From assembly GCF_000004075.3 (NCBI RefSeq), contig NC_026660.2, forward strand, positions 8,122,001 through 8,186,000: 64,000 nucleotides of DNA. The letters are read 5' to 3'. Below the pieces are notes generated by a model. That model made no database searches. It was not told the DNA's origin and saw nothing but the letters and a program-made list of their open reading frames with translations. This DNA is from Cucumis sativus (lineage: Eukaryota; Streptophyta; Magnoliopsida; Cucurbitales; Cucurbitaceae). Numbering within the stretch: the first letter of the stretch is position 1; every line of letters starts with the position of its first letter. The position numbers and the translations under genes were made by a program. Positions 1 to 11,076 of this stretch are shown piece by piece.

Positions 1-1760
1 ACAACTACCTGAGTCTTTCTTTTCATTATTTGTCGCTTCAATTGCTTCTTTGAGGCAGAGGTACTTAGAGGTGTGAAGTCCTCATTTCCTTCTTTACCTC
101 GATCGCCCAACAACCTTAATGTAGAAGATAATCTTTGGGGCTTCTTTTTTCTGCCTTAGTTCTTCAACTCTTTTGCTCTCACATTCCTGCTGAATTGAGT
201 TTTGGGCATTAAAGAGCAGTATTCTTACCAACCAACTCCTTAACCACATTATGAGATGTCATGGCTAGCACACCATGTTAGACTACAGAGTAACTCGACC
301 TTTCCTCCTTAACTTGACTACAACGCTTTAGAATCCACCTTCGCATGGCCTCAACCCTGACAACTTGGGGAGAGAAAAACTTAAAACATAAGTCAAACGG
401 ACATAGTGACTAATAGTTTTTTAGAAAACCTTGTTTGGGGAAAACACACAAAATCTATAAATAATAAGGTCAAACCACATAAGATAAAGCACATCGCATC
501 AGCCACAATGAATCAACAATTGCACAACGACTGCTACAACACCATACGCTGAGGTCATTTCACAACCAACATAAGATTTTCATCGCATCGAACCATAATC
601 AAACCACCATCACAACAAGCACAATAGGTTCCATCATTTAAGTCATCACACATTCCAAACTCATTATCGGGACTTGGGAGTCTCCTCTCACCTGGACCTG
701 AGATTCACATACAATTAGCATCACATGAGTTACCTAGGATTTTCACCAGTGTCTCGTCACATTCCATCTTTTTTTTAGACCTAGGATTCACGCTCAACTA
801 GCGTCTCTTACAACATTCCTCACGTAGATTTGGGATTCACACTCAACCAACATCCAATATTAATATTTCATCACAACTCAACCTAACTTTGGATTCTCCC
901 CTCACCTAGACCTAGAATTCACATTCAACCAGTGTCACATGAGTTACCTGGGTTACCTCGCGTATGAATTCACATTCATATCGTGCCACAACACACAAAA
1001 GCACACGATGAATAACAAGGGAGTATTAGCTCATAACTTACTCCCAACACAGATTATCATAGAGATAACAAAGCCATGCAACAAGCATAATCATGATATT
1101 ACAAAAGAATACTAGTGAGGCAACATTTATATAACATTTTTTTCCCAAACGAAGATCATAAATACGAACGTTTCTGACATAAATAGTCGTTTAACCATAC
1201 ATAAATACTTGTTTTCTTTTAGGAAGAATCATTTACAAACATTTATTCATAAACTCATATTCGAGCATAAAAACATTTAATAATAAATAACAGTATAGAA
1301 ATTACTTTTGAAATCTGTTGTTTCACTCACAAACATTTATTCATTTATAAGGATCACTCCCAAACATTTTGGCTTTTTCTTCTCTTCTAGTGGTTCGCTC
1401 GACTGACGATTCAATACTCAGACTTTAGGGCATTCAACACTCAGGTTTTCCCTTTGTCATTTTCATAAGAAAATCAAACATCTAAAAAATTTATTTTTTC
1501 TTTGGCCTTTGGCCTAATTATTGTGGCCTTTCACATTCAAGGGTCACTTTCATGCCTTAAACATGTCCCCTTATCGATTCATCATATCATGCAACCAACC
1601 CAAACTCAACACGTAGGCTAAATATCAGCCGCGATTGGACGTTCCCTTGAGACGTCAACCTTATCTCTCTGCAAAGGCAAAACTCTTTAATCGAATGACT
1701 CTATCTATTTTCTTAGAAAGCAATATCCTCAGAGAGTTGTCTACTCATTTCAATAAAACA
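1..1760 (-). repeat. Diverged non-coding repeat with conserved box and tandem units
   Basis: No reading frame is supported here. Positions 361-412 carry a box (TTGGGGAGAGAAAAAC, then TTAAAACATAAG and an AGTGAC stretch) that also occurs at 15041-15094, at 46300-46352 and inverted at 59434-59485. Downstream, about 660-1000, imperfect units repeat the wording 'ACCT(G/A)GA...GATTCACA...CAACCAG/CAATTAG..TCACATGAGTTACCT'. This box-then-tandem-repeat order matches the better preserved copies at 45821-46840 and 56940-59917, so this is probably a decayed relative. Strand is set from the 56.9 kb copy. The family boundaries are not visible. Confidence 0.4.
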
Positions 1761-3349
1761 CCTACTTCTTCGCTTTGAAAATAAGAACAAGAATTAGCGA
1801 AGTAATTTAATAATTTTTTGAAAATTCGACCAAAACCATACCAAAGAATAGAATTTGACTTTTCCCAAATTTGACTACCACCCTACAAAATAATAAAATT
1901 TGTTTTAGTACGAAACAATAATTAGTAAACCACAAGTTGATTACACTCCCAATTAAAAAATAAAGTCTTATATACTAGTAGACTTTTAACTTTTAATTTA
2001 GTAGGTATTTTGATTTTGTATTTTGTATATGTTAATAAATCATCGATTATTAGATAAATTAAAAGTCTCAAAAACTCATTATTAATTCGTTCGTGTAAAA
2101 TACATTAGACATGTAGAGTCGATGTATTACTCAAAATTAAAAGAAATCAAATAAATCTCTAACCAATTAGCATAAAATTATAATGAGAATTTGTTTTAAA
2201 TAATAAAATTCTTGAAAATATTTATTAATATAACAAAATTTTATAGTCTAGTGGTAGACAACGATAACTAAAACGAATCAGTGATAGATGATAATAGTTT
2301 ATTGATACCTACCAATATCTATTACTATATTAATTGAACGAAGGTTCGTTGTAGATGAATCGAGTGAGAAATGTTAAATTAGTCAAGGTTGATTTAAATA
2401 GAAAGGGAAAAGAAATAATTGGGAAAGAAAAGGTAAAAAAAAAAAATGAAGCATTCAAACAAATGGTATAAATATAATAGTTAGGTTATTAAAGTGTAGC
2501 GTTGAAGAATGGGTTCCAATTAAACTATTTTTTGTTTAAGAAGCAGAGGACCACACACACACTCCTTTTTATTTTAAAGATTCAACAAAATTAAAAGTAA
2601 AGCAAAGAACTTTGACTTACTTGAATCGCCCCTCAAATCTCTCCCACCGCCGGCGACGGGATCTCCGGTCAATTCTGCTTTCTTTAATATATTTCCTTTT
2701 ATTATATATATATATATATTTTTAACATTAACCAAACATAACTTCTCTTTGTTTAGTTTTAGTCAACATCTAAACAAAAAATGCACTAATACTTACGATA
2801 GATTTGATCTTTTAAATAAAGATTGAGGTGGCAAAAGATAGAATTTGGTGTGTTTTACTTCCCACATGCACTCTCTTGCTTTAGTTTATAGAGGTGATTT
2901 CAATATTGTATGAGATTACTTAGGATTCAAGTTACGTACCTCTTTAGTTAGGACTTATAGAGATGTAATTACAGAAGGGGTTAACTTGAGTCTTCTCCAG
3001 TATCCTGTGGGGGAATCAAGTTATTTTGAAATATGATAAGATAATTAGTGATTTCATCTAATTGTGAATACGTCATGCATGTATGATGATTCGGCTCTTT
3101 AAGCTTGAAAGATGAGTCCAAGGATGAAGACGAGTCTTGGCTTTAGTTGACTTCTTTTTCCCTTAATTTTATATTTATTCTATTTGGTCCAAAAACAAAT
3201 GTTTACTTATAGTTAGCTCTAACACTTTTTTAAAAGTTTGTATCAAATAGATTCATCTAACTTTAAAAAGAAATATAATGAAAATTTTCATATTAATAGT
3301 TCTTCAATACATTTTCTAATAAATTCCTAAGTTATTCCGTTTTTCTTTT
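1761..3349. other. AT-rich intergenic DNA, no gene seen
   Basis: The stretch is AT-rich with many stops in all frames. It holds a short (TA)n run near 2705-2720 and a small GC-rich patch at about 2625-2675 (CACCGCCGGCGACGGGATCTCCGG). That patch looks like plant 5' UTR or exon sequence, but no open frame follows it. A tRNA-box-like phrase (TAGTCTAGTGGTAGA) lies near 2246-2262 without the rest of a tRNA. Confidence 0.4.
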
Positions 3350-4930
3350 TTAGAATTTATGTTTTAAAACTAGTAGTTTGTAACTTAAAATCATATTCTA
3401 TATATTTCAATAAAGTTGTTTTTGAGAAATTATTAGTGAAATTGAACATTGTAATCTTGATTCCAATAAATTAAGATTCCGAGAGGCTATCTTGAGTAAA
3501 CTTGAACTTTGTGTAAAGATATAAACATGAATCAAGTTTAAGTATATAGTCTAAACGGTCTATAGTATATGGATGTGGCATGTAACTTTGTAGTTAGTAC
3601 AAACGAGGTGATTCTGAATCGTTCATGTGGAGACATAAAATTAGGGGCATCATCCTATGTAAAGAGTTTACAAAGCTAGACTGAAACTATGAAACAATCA
3701 CTTTTACGTTATAGCATCCGTTGACTGTATAAAACTAACTATTTCGATTATTTATGAGTTAGGTAACTTAATCTTAATTCTAAGCTAACTATGAATTTCT
3801 GTTTACATGAAATTATCCTTAAATATGCATATGTGAGGACAAATCAACAATGCTAGACCAATAAGATGGAATTCATTCCTACTCGTTTTAGGGTTAGTAG
3901 ATAGGTTGTTCTCTTAAGGACTGAATCCATGTCTTGAACAAGGGACCTTCATCCTCTCATTGGCCCAAGAGGGGTTCGGTTTATAGGTTGGACCTTAAAC
4001 CAATTGTTCAATAGTGAATCAGTGGAACTTAAAGAGCAAGATGTAATCTCAGGGGTAAAGCGGTATTTTGACCCATCGGAGGTTACATAGCTTATGAAGG
4101 ATTAACTTACCAATCATAGTTATATTAGATGGACACGAATATATCTATAGTGAGGGGAGTGCAACTACAAAACTTCAGTGTAATCATTCGTTGGTTAACA
4201 AATGTTGATTAGTTTAATCTAAAAGGGTTTAGTTAGCTAACCGCGGATCGTTGGAGCCCATGATCTATAGGTTCATTAGGTTCCCTGGTGGCTCATGTGA
4301 AATTAATTTAGAACAGAATGTTAAATTAATTCGAATAGTTCGAATTAGGCAAAGAGAAAGAAATCGACATGTATATGTGATATAACGACCAATTTTCACT
4401 TCAAGTATATAGAGCTTTATATTTAAATATGATTTAAATATAAAAAATATGAATGCCATTTATATTGAGAAGCTCGAGAATGATGGGTGTTGAGATTTGG
4501 CCAACTAAATACATGCAATTTTGTATGTAATTAGGTTATAAATAGACTCTTTTTCATAATTAAAAAAACTTTTGCCTTTTTTTAGTAATTCTGGAAAGTA
4601 CAAAAAACAATTTATTTCTCTAAAAATCTCAACCAAACTTCTACCTACTAATTTCCATATATCTCTCTAGTTCCTTCACCTAATCAGATCCCACAATCTA
4701 GTTCTAAGTCCAAAGAATAGCGGTCAACTCTAGTGTTGGTCTCGAGTTCGTGTTCGTGAGGAGATACCAGGGTATCGAGAAGCTATGAAGGTATGACTTC
4801 TATTAACCCTAATTTCATTTAATTAGGGTAGTTGATATGTATGTTAATTAGTAAATAGTTTAGTGACAATTAGAGTAATTTTGATCCGTAATTTCGTTGT
4901 GCGTGTATTGCATTCCATCAGGTTAGTGGT
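3350..4930 (+). mobile_element. Copia-type LTR, probably solo
   Basis: The sequence beginning AGAATTTATGTTTTAAAACTAG is alignable by eye with the LTR start at 45140 (GGGATTTATGTTCTAAAACTCG). Both share the following AT-rich stretch, an 'AATAAAGT' signal and a later 'TTGAAC..GTGTAAAGATA / TTGAACAGTATGTAGAGA' region. Further blocks include a promoter-like stretch ending in 'TTATAAATAGACTC' (about 4536), a polypyrimidine part, and a 3' portion with AACCCTAATTTCATTTAATTAGGG. No gag or pol lies next to it in the expected orientation, so it looks like a solo LTR. The termini are eroded and no target-site duplication was found. Family assignment rests on similarity to LTRs next to Copia genes and is an inference. 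Confidence 0.5.
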
Positions 4931-4939
4931 GTGTCAAGT

Positions 4940-5370
4940 GTTGAATAATTTTGGATGTTTTTGTATGTAATCAGGTTATTTAAAGACTTCTTTTTCAAAT
5001 GGAAAATGACTTTCGGCCCATTTTTATTACTGGCTTAAAAGTTTCACCAAAGATTTTAAATTATAAACCACAACTTTTAAGTAATTTTGATTACTTCTCT
5101 CCCAAATTTTCATCTCCCTCCCAAACAAATCCTTCATCGATCAGGTCTCACAACCTTGTTATAAATCTGAAGAACAGTGGGTCGACTTTAGTGGTGATCC
5201 GATACGAGATCATGGTAGGATTACTAACAAATGAGAGCTACAAAGGTATGATTTCTTAAAACCCTAATTAAGTTTGATTTAAATAAATGTGTCAATTTCT
5301 AATAGGATTAGGTGCAATTAGGGTAATTTTGATCGTAATTTTGTTGCACATGTCTACTATATTCAATCAA
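4940..5370 (+). repeat. Duplicated 3' portion of the LTR
   Basis: This block repeats the end of the preceding LTR in the same order. It has 'TTTGTATGTAATCAGGTTAT..A' (compare 4522-4541), a TTTTTCAAATGG stretch, a Phe/Ser-rich polypyrimidine part, 'GATCAGGTCTCACAA' (compare GATCCCACAA near 4686), 'GAAGAACAGTGGGTCGACT', then AACCCTAATTAAG and 'TAATTTTGATCGTAATTTTGTTGCAC' (compare 4880-4906). The 86-codon open frame across 4999-5259 lies wholly in this repeat and is not treated as a gene. It is either a tandem duplication of the U5 side or a second, truncated LTR. Confidence 0.5.
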
Positions 5371-6180
5371 AATGACAACAAGAAGGTAAGCCAAATGACT
5401 ATCTTAGAAAGCTATCTAAAATTGAAAAAGAAAAAAGTATGTAATCAGGCAAGATTCAAATATCAATCAAACAGTAATCAGATAACAATCAAATAGCAAT
5501 TGACATCATTGATAATTAGTGGTAATCAAATGACAATATGATAACAATCATATGGTAATCAAATGAAGTTCTACATTTCTAACTATAGGGCATTTTGGTC
5601 CTCCCACAGTTTCAATATAATATGAGTTTAACTTGTTAATTTGTAATTTGTAAATTTTAAAATGTTAGGTCATGGACTCAATTTTCATTTTATATATTTA
5701 CCACAAATGCAAGTGGTCTTACAAAAATGAATGAAAATATACTAATTTTGAATAATTTAAAAATACTTCTTTTAAAAACAAAAATCTATAAGATTAGTTT
5801 TTTATAAAAAAGAAAAAGAAAAATATACCTATGAATTTTGTAAAATAAATAAATAATTAACATGTGATTCATTTTTTGCTTATAAAAAATTAGAAATATA
5901 ATATTACAACTGAGACACATTTTATTATGTAATCCTTAGAATTAAAAAATAATATAAGTAAACATGCCATCTTTACAAAATTATTAAGATATTTATACTA
6001 CAAAACGTGAATGATTTTATCTTTAATTTAATGTCCTAACATTAAAGAGTGAACTTTAATTTTCTTAATTTTATTGTTTTATCATAGAAAGTTGAAAAAC
6101 AATCAAATTTTTTGAATGAGAATAATGTGATGTACATTAATTACTTTTTCTCAATATTAAAATATGATTTTTCAATGGGC
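5371..6180. other. AT-rich intergenic DNA, no gene seen
   Basis: Very AT-rich. Around 5450-5570 an imperfect short motif of the type 'AATCA(A/G)ATGACAAT / AGATAACAATCAAATAG / TGGTAATCAAATGA' recurs several times, a degenerate minisatellite. Otherwise nothing gene-like was seen. Confidence 0.4.
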
Positions 6181-6184
6181 TTAT

Positions 6185-6245
6185 ACATGTGTAGTCTAGG
6201 AGTACCATCTACCTAGGAGTTACATGTTTGAATCTTCAAATCGCG
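6185..6245 (+). mobile_element. Possible tRNA-derived SINE fragment
   Basis: A box-A-like phrase (GTAGTCTAGGAG, 6191-6202) is followed about 35 bases later by a box-B-like phrase (GTTTGAATC, 6226-6234). That is the order and spacing of a RNA polymerase III promoter in a tRNA or SINE head. The first base pairs of an acceptor stem cannot be formed, so it is not a functional tRNA. It may equally be a chance match in AT-rich DNA. Confidence 0.25.
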
Positions 6246-6959
6246 TGCAATTTAATATGATATTATCAACAAAAATGTATTTTATTATAACGTGATTTGC
6301 TTATTACATGTGTCTAGTAGCATCTCAACACTTAAGTTTATTCCATAAGTTTAGGTTTGTTTAAATCTATTTTCTAAACACTTGAAAAAGTTGTTTCAAA
6401 TAGATCTATAATTCTTAACGTGAATGACAGCTCGTAGGACAAAATGAACTTTTGGTCCATCAGGTTTGGTGTTAACGTCTATTTGATCCTAAGGTTTCAA
6501 GAAATAAATTTTAGTCTCTTAGGTTTTGAAAATGATTCTAAATGGTTGACCGGATCGTTAAGTGATGATGTGGAAGATGATGACTATTGAACAACTTGGG
6601 ATTTGATAAATTAGAAAATCATTTAAAATTTTAGTTTCTAAAAAAAACCATTAATAGAAAAATAAAACAATTCAAAATAATATAGATGTCAAAAAAAATC
6701 CTAACGAACTTTCTTCGTCTACACGATTTCTCCGCTATCGATGGCTGCCAATTTAATTTATTCAATTTGATCTTAGAAAGAAAATTCTTCTCTTTAAATC
6801 GATTTTTTTTTCTAGATTTTAGAAGCTTTAACTATAGAGGCTTATACATGTTTTTTCTGGTTTAGAACCCAATCATGCTTACCATAGGGGGTAACATGAT
6901 TGGTTTGGTCTTGAGTTGATGTCAAAGCATCAATATAGATATATGAACTTTCTACTGTA
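6246..6959. other. Intergenic DNA, no gene seen
   Basis: No supported reading frame. The wording at about 6440-6560 (TTTGGTCCATCAGGTTTGG, GATCCTAAGGTTTCAAG, TAGTCTCTTAGGTTTTG) is a short theme repeated three times, typical of plant intergenic repeats. Positions 6720-6960 probably hold the decayed 3' continuation of the Copia gag that lies at higher coordinates on the minus strand. Confidence 0.35.
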
Positions 6960-7773
6960 GAGGCTTTGAGCTGCTTTCCTTTTGAATCTTTTTCTTGCTT
7001 TGAATTGCTTTCCTTTTGAATCTTTTTCTTTCTCTTGATTTTTTTTCTTAAGGAAAAAGCAACCTTGTATTAGATGCCTTTTCTTCTTGTAATATTTATA
7101 TTTTTTCTTCTCTTTTGCTTTCTTTTCCTCATTTGAAAAAAGTTTGTTACAATTTTTCTACCGATTAGCTTGATCTTTTCCTTTGACAAATAAACTATTT
7201 CCACTATGATGCTCTTTTTGTGATGATTGAATTTTTAATTCTCTTGTTCTAAGGGCTGAAATAATAGCATTTGTTTTTACTGAGTCTCTGCCATATTTGA
7301 GTGCATTTTTTACCTCTTTGTAAGCTTCAGGTAGAGAATTCAGAAGAACATAGACTTCATTTTCATCACTGAGTTTGTCCTCAAGACATTTAAATTCTGA
7401 AACAATCTTCTTGAACTCATCTATGTTGTTTGTCAAGGTTTTTGTATGTGAAGAATTTCTCCCTTAGATACATTTTATTAGGGAGATCTTTAGTGGCATG
7501 TAGACTTTCTAACTTCTTCCAAATTTTGTATGATGTTTCTTCTTCTAATACTTGCTTTATAACACTGTCACCGAGATTTAGAATTAGTGTACCATAGGCA
7601 TTCAACTCCATTTCTTCCTTTTGTGATGTTGTGAGTGTTTCTAGAAGTTCTAAATGATCTAAAAGGGCTTCATGAGCCTTTTGTTGACCTAGCAAAGCCA
7701 TGATTTTTGCCTTCCATAAAGCAAAATTCTCCTTTCCATTGAGCTTCTCAATTTTTACTCTTGTCACTGCCAT
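6960..7773 (-). pseudogene. Copia retrotransposon gag, frameshifted
   Basis: Minus-strand translation gives a plant Copia gag polypeptide (UBN2-type). It starts at MAVTRVKIEKLNGKENFALW (ATG at 7773-7771), followed by WKAKIMALLGQQ, a KIWKKLESLHATKDLPNKMYL segment (the usual 'W..L...Y...' helix) and, after a frame change near 7417-7436, 'NNIDEFKKIVSEF', 'LLNSLPEAYKEVKNALKYG' and 'ALRTRELKI'. A lysine-rich tail follows down to about 6960 with stops and a decayed zinc-knuckle-like CF region. In a living element this protein packages the RNA. Here the frameshift and the missing pol make it a dead 5' fragment. A primer-binding site lies just upstream. Confidence 0.8.
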
Positions 7774-7832
7774 TCTCGGATTTGCTATGATCTTTAATCC
7801 TTCAAGATTCAAATTCTTGAAAATCAAGGTTT

Positions 7833-7855
7833 GCTCTAATACCAATTTGTTGGGC
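7833..7855 (-). promoter_or_regulatory. Primer-binding site and LTR 3' end of the Copia fragment
   Basis: Read on the minus strand, GCCCAACA (7855-7848) could be the LTR end in CA. After two bases comes TTGGTATTAGAGC (7845-7833), one mismatch from the standard initiator-Met tRNA complement TGGTATCAGAGC. The gag ATG follows 60 bases later. This order (LTR end, PBS, gag) supports the orientation. The LTR itself seems cut off within the next 60-80 bases, where DUF7745-like coding sequence begins. Confidence 0.6.
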
Positions 7856-7910
7856 TTTCTTTACATTGTTTTTAAACTCAAATTAAATGGAGGACATCTA
7901 CCAAAGAACA

Positions 7911-9213
7911 CTAGAAGGAGAAGAAAATAAGGTTTAAGATGTTGACCATACACGTGGTAGAATCCCCTTCAGATTTTGAATCTTTTTCTTGATTATCATG
8001 ACTTATCATAAAACTAATGGGGTCTGAAGATTGTGAAACAGTTGCAAATTCAAATCCATTTCTAGCAGCTCTATAAATGTCGTACTGATTTGTAGTACCC
8101 TCATAATGTCGCAGACTCTTCATTCTTCTTACAACCATCCATATTTCTATTGCTTCTACTGCTTCTTGCACCTTGACAATCATCTCATCAGCCTCGTATG
8201 AAAAATCTCAATCTTCCAACCCATAGATGACTGGTGCAAATTGTTTAGACCATGTCTAACGCAATACCAATAAAGGAGAATAAGCAATCTCTCCCCATAA
8301 ACCTAAAAGTGAGATAAATAACAACTATTCGCAACAGTATGTTAAAAGACTTATTGGTACCCACGGTGCTCTCCAAACTATTTCTTTCGTCGCTACATGA
8401 CCAAGAAAACGCATCCAGAATGAAAGGTCCAAAGTCTTAGGATTCCATTGCGCAACATTGAAGTCTTTAACAGTATTCCTCGTAATGTTCCAAGGGCTAC
8501 TAAACTTTATTCGAGGACACCCAAACTCACTTGGGTATTTTAAATGACTGGAAATCCATATGAAAAGCATTGGAGAGCAGCCGAAGAATTTTCCTTTACC
8601 TTGGACTCGACAATAGCTCAATGATCTGAAGATTTCTACTAGGATTGAGATGGTTGGATTAGCTCCTTTTTCCATTCCAACAAAGAATTTAACCACTTTT
8701 TCTTCTACGTACCCCTTGAGGAAGATAACTGTACCGTAAATACATAGGGTCAAAAGGGACAGACCTTTCTTCCCTGGTAAACATCCACGAGCGAGGTTAA
8801 TTAAATAATCAATAGGGATACAACTTCTTCCTTCCTTGGTCTTCATTCACTCCTTTATTACCAGATGCATGAACATTACCTATAAACTTGGATAAAGACC
8901 TTTGCAGTGTTAATATTTTATCATGCACATAGACCTTGCTTCCAATGAAATGTGGTATGTTGATCAATGCTTGATATTCTTCTAAAGTAGGAGTTCAATC
9001 AAATGAGAAATATTTTAACACATGATCCCAAAAATGTACCAATGCTTGTAGAGCATGTGCATTAGTTCTGGTATACATGAGGTCAGCTATTTTTAAAAAG
9101 GAAAATAGGAGTCGCCACCAATCCTTTTTTAGGGTGTGATTGGACACCAAAATAAAGTAAATAATCTTTTTAGAAAATAGTCTGCAAAATATAGAGTTGA
9201 GCTCGGGAGTCAT
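7911..9213 (-). pseudogene. DUF7745-like plant protein, broken
   Basis: Three minus-strand frames belong to one degraded gene. 9213-8995 holds the N-terminal part (HALQALVHFWD motif) and, past a stop, 'TPTLEEYQALINIPHF'. 8846-8325 holds the core (LLTLCIYGTVIF, FRSLSYCRVQGKGKF, WISSHLKYPSEF, 'SSPWNITRNTVKDFN', 'VWRAPWVP'). 8183-7911 holds a C-terminal coiled-coil-like tail (VQEAVEAIEIW, GTTNQYDIYRAARNGFEFA). I recognise this wording as the DUF7745 family, which is abundant in cucurbit genomes; its function is unknown and it is often repeated like a transposon cargo. Stops at about 8994 and between 8325 and 8183, plus missing middle sequence, make it a pseudogene. The name comes from memory, so a profile search is needed. 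Confidence 0.6.
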
Positions 9214-11076
9214 TTGTGTACGAAAAAGACATTAGCACCCTATTTACGTGGTATGTTATGGTTTTCATGTATACTACATTTGTAAGGCAAATTTTTGAAA
9301 CACAATGTATTTTGATCTTGCGTTAGATTCTAAATGAATCTGAGATTTATTTGCCGTAGAATATTGAACCAAATCTTTCCTATATGAATCTCTATCCATA
9401 TATAATATCTCCAATTAGTTATCATAACCGAACCTTTATATTTAATAAATGTTTACATTTTTATTTAATTATAAAATTATATTCCAATTGAACATTTATC
9501 TTTAATAAATGTTTATATATTTATTTTCTAAAATTTATATTTAACTAATCCATATATCTCTTTTTTCTAAGATTTCGAAAAAAATATATAATATCCCCAA
9601 ATCGGATGGACGTCCAACCTTATTTTATACTATAGACCATTTTTAGACTATTACTCAAACTTTATCAACATTTATGTCTTTACATAAAGTTCAAGTACAC
9701 ATACTATAATCAAAGAATCTTGTTTATTAGATTATAAATTTTTATTATAAGAAAGTTTCTTTATTCAATAACAACTTATTGAACAATAATTCAACAAATG
9801 ACCTTCTTCAACCCTAGTCATTATTTTTTTTATTATTATTCTTATATGTGTATGTTATATTATCTTTTACTTGTTGGCAGTCGAATAAACACACTTTTCC
9901 ACCCTTGTATCGTATTACTACCTCTCACAACAGATACCAAGCTAGTGGGGGCTTTGGAGGTGACAACAAAAATAAAAACCCGAGAAGGTTATTGTAAGCA
10001 TGTCAAAGCTAAGATAGATAGGTGAAGAACTATGATGTGCGTGAGATGGAGGAGAGAACTTTTAAATATGCTTAAAATCATGTTTGCTTTCTTCCTACAA
10101 TGTCTCACATATGCATGGTTGTAAAAGTGTATCATTGACAAGTCATTATAAGGCAGCAAGTGACAAACAAGAATGCTACAAAAAGCATGCAACAACTCCG
10201 ACGAGCACAATTTGTGGATTTTAAACTTCAAAAAAATATGTTCTCAATTTCACCTTTTTTTAAACATCTTGTTAACATAGCTAATATATTACCATAACTA
10301 AAAATATCACTTTTTTTTTTATATCATCACTCTTCTCAATCACCTTTTTTGTTTTCTACATCTATGTTAATTCCCCCAAAGTTAGTCTTTTCCTTGTTTA
10401 TTTGATTTTCACCGTATTAATTGTTGTTCCCCATCTTTTATCATAACAATGTTTTACGTTTTTATTTTATCATAACAATAATTACAATTGTTTCAATGTA
10501 GATTTGTTGTTTACTATTTTCTATTTTTTTTTGTAGATTTTTCATATCATAATTTTTTTTTTGTTGCAAACACTCTTTTTTTCATCTGACCATGGTTATA
10601 CATTTTTATTATTTATTCAATAAGTAAATTTGTCAAATTTTATGCCTTTAAAATTGTTAGTTGATTAGAAGGTATTTTATAATTATTAATATAATTGTTC
10701 TGCAATAAATAAGGACAAAAGAGTAAAATAGCAAATTCTTTCTCACTTGAAACTATTTTATTTTATTAACTTCTAAGAATTGATCCCTCCAAAATCCCCA
10801 GGTTAACAAATTCCAATCCCCATGACACACAAGAGTTTATTCCAAAGCCAATTCTGTTGTCACTTTATTTGATAGAAAATTCTTCTGCCTGAATTATTAT
10901 ATGGAACTTGCAAATAAAGCACAACCAAAATTCAATGAAGTAATGTTCCAGAAGATTAATTAGGGAACAGAATCATATCCCTTCCAACCCCATGCTCTGA
11001 AGTTGCCTGATCCCTACAGAGCAAATTCGAACCTCGTAGCTGAATGCTCAAAGGATATCACTGCCTTGCTGCTTTC
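9214..11076. other. Intergenic DNA and aminoacylase 3' flank
   Basis: Around 9085-9245 there is a block (GGAGTCGCCACCAATCC, GTGATTGGACACC, GAGTTGAGCTCGGGAGTC, ATTAGCACCC) that I associate with a repeated plant intergenic sequence, partly overlapping the DUF7745-like end. At about 9430-9540 a unit of about 56 bases (AACCTTTATATTTAATAAATG... / AACATTTATCTTTAATAAATG...) occurs twice. The rest is AT-rich with poly(T) runs and no supported gene. The last 150 bases or so are likely 3' UTR of the minus-strand aminoacylase. Confidence 0.35.

Noticed and set aside
2246..2262. tRNA-box-like TAGTCTAGTGGTAGA phrase
   Set aside because: No box B, acceptor stem or anticodon arm could be formed around it.
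4999..5496. 86- and 69-codon plus frames near 5 kb
   Set aside because: They lie within the duplicated LTR text and show no protein features.
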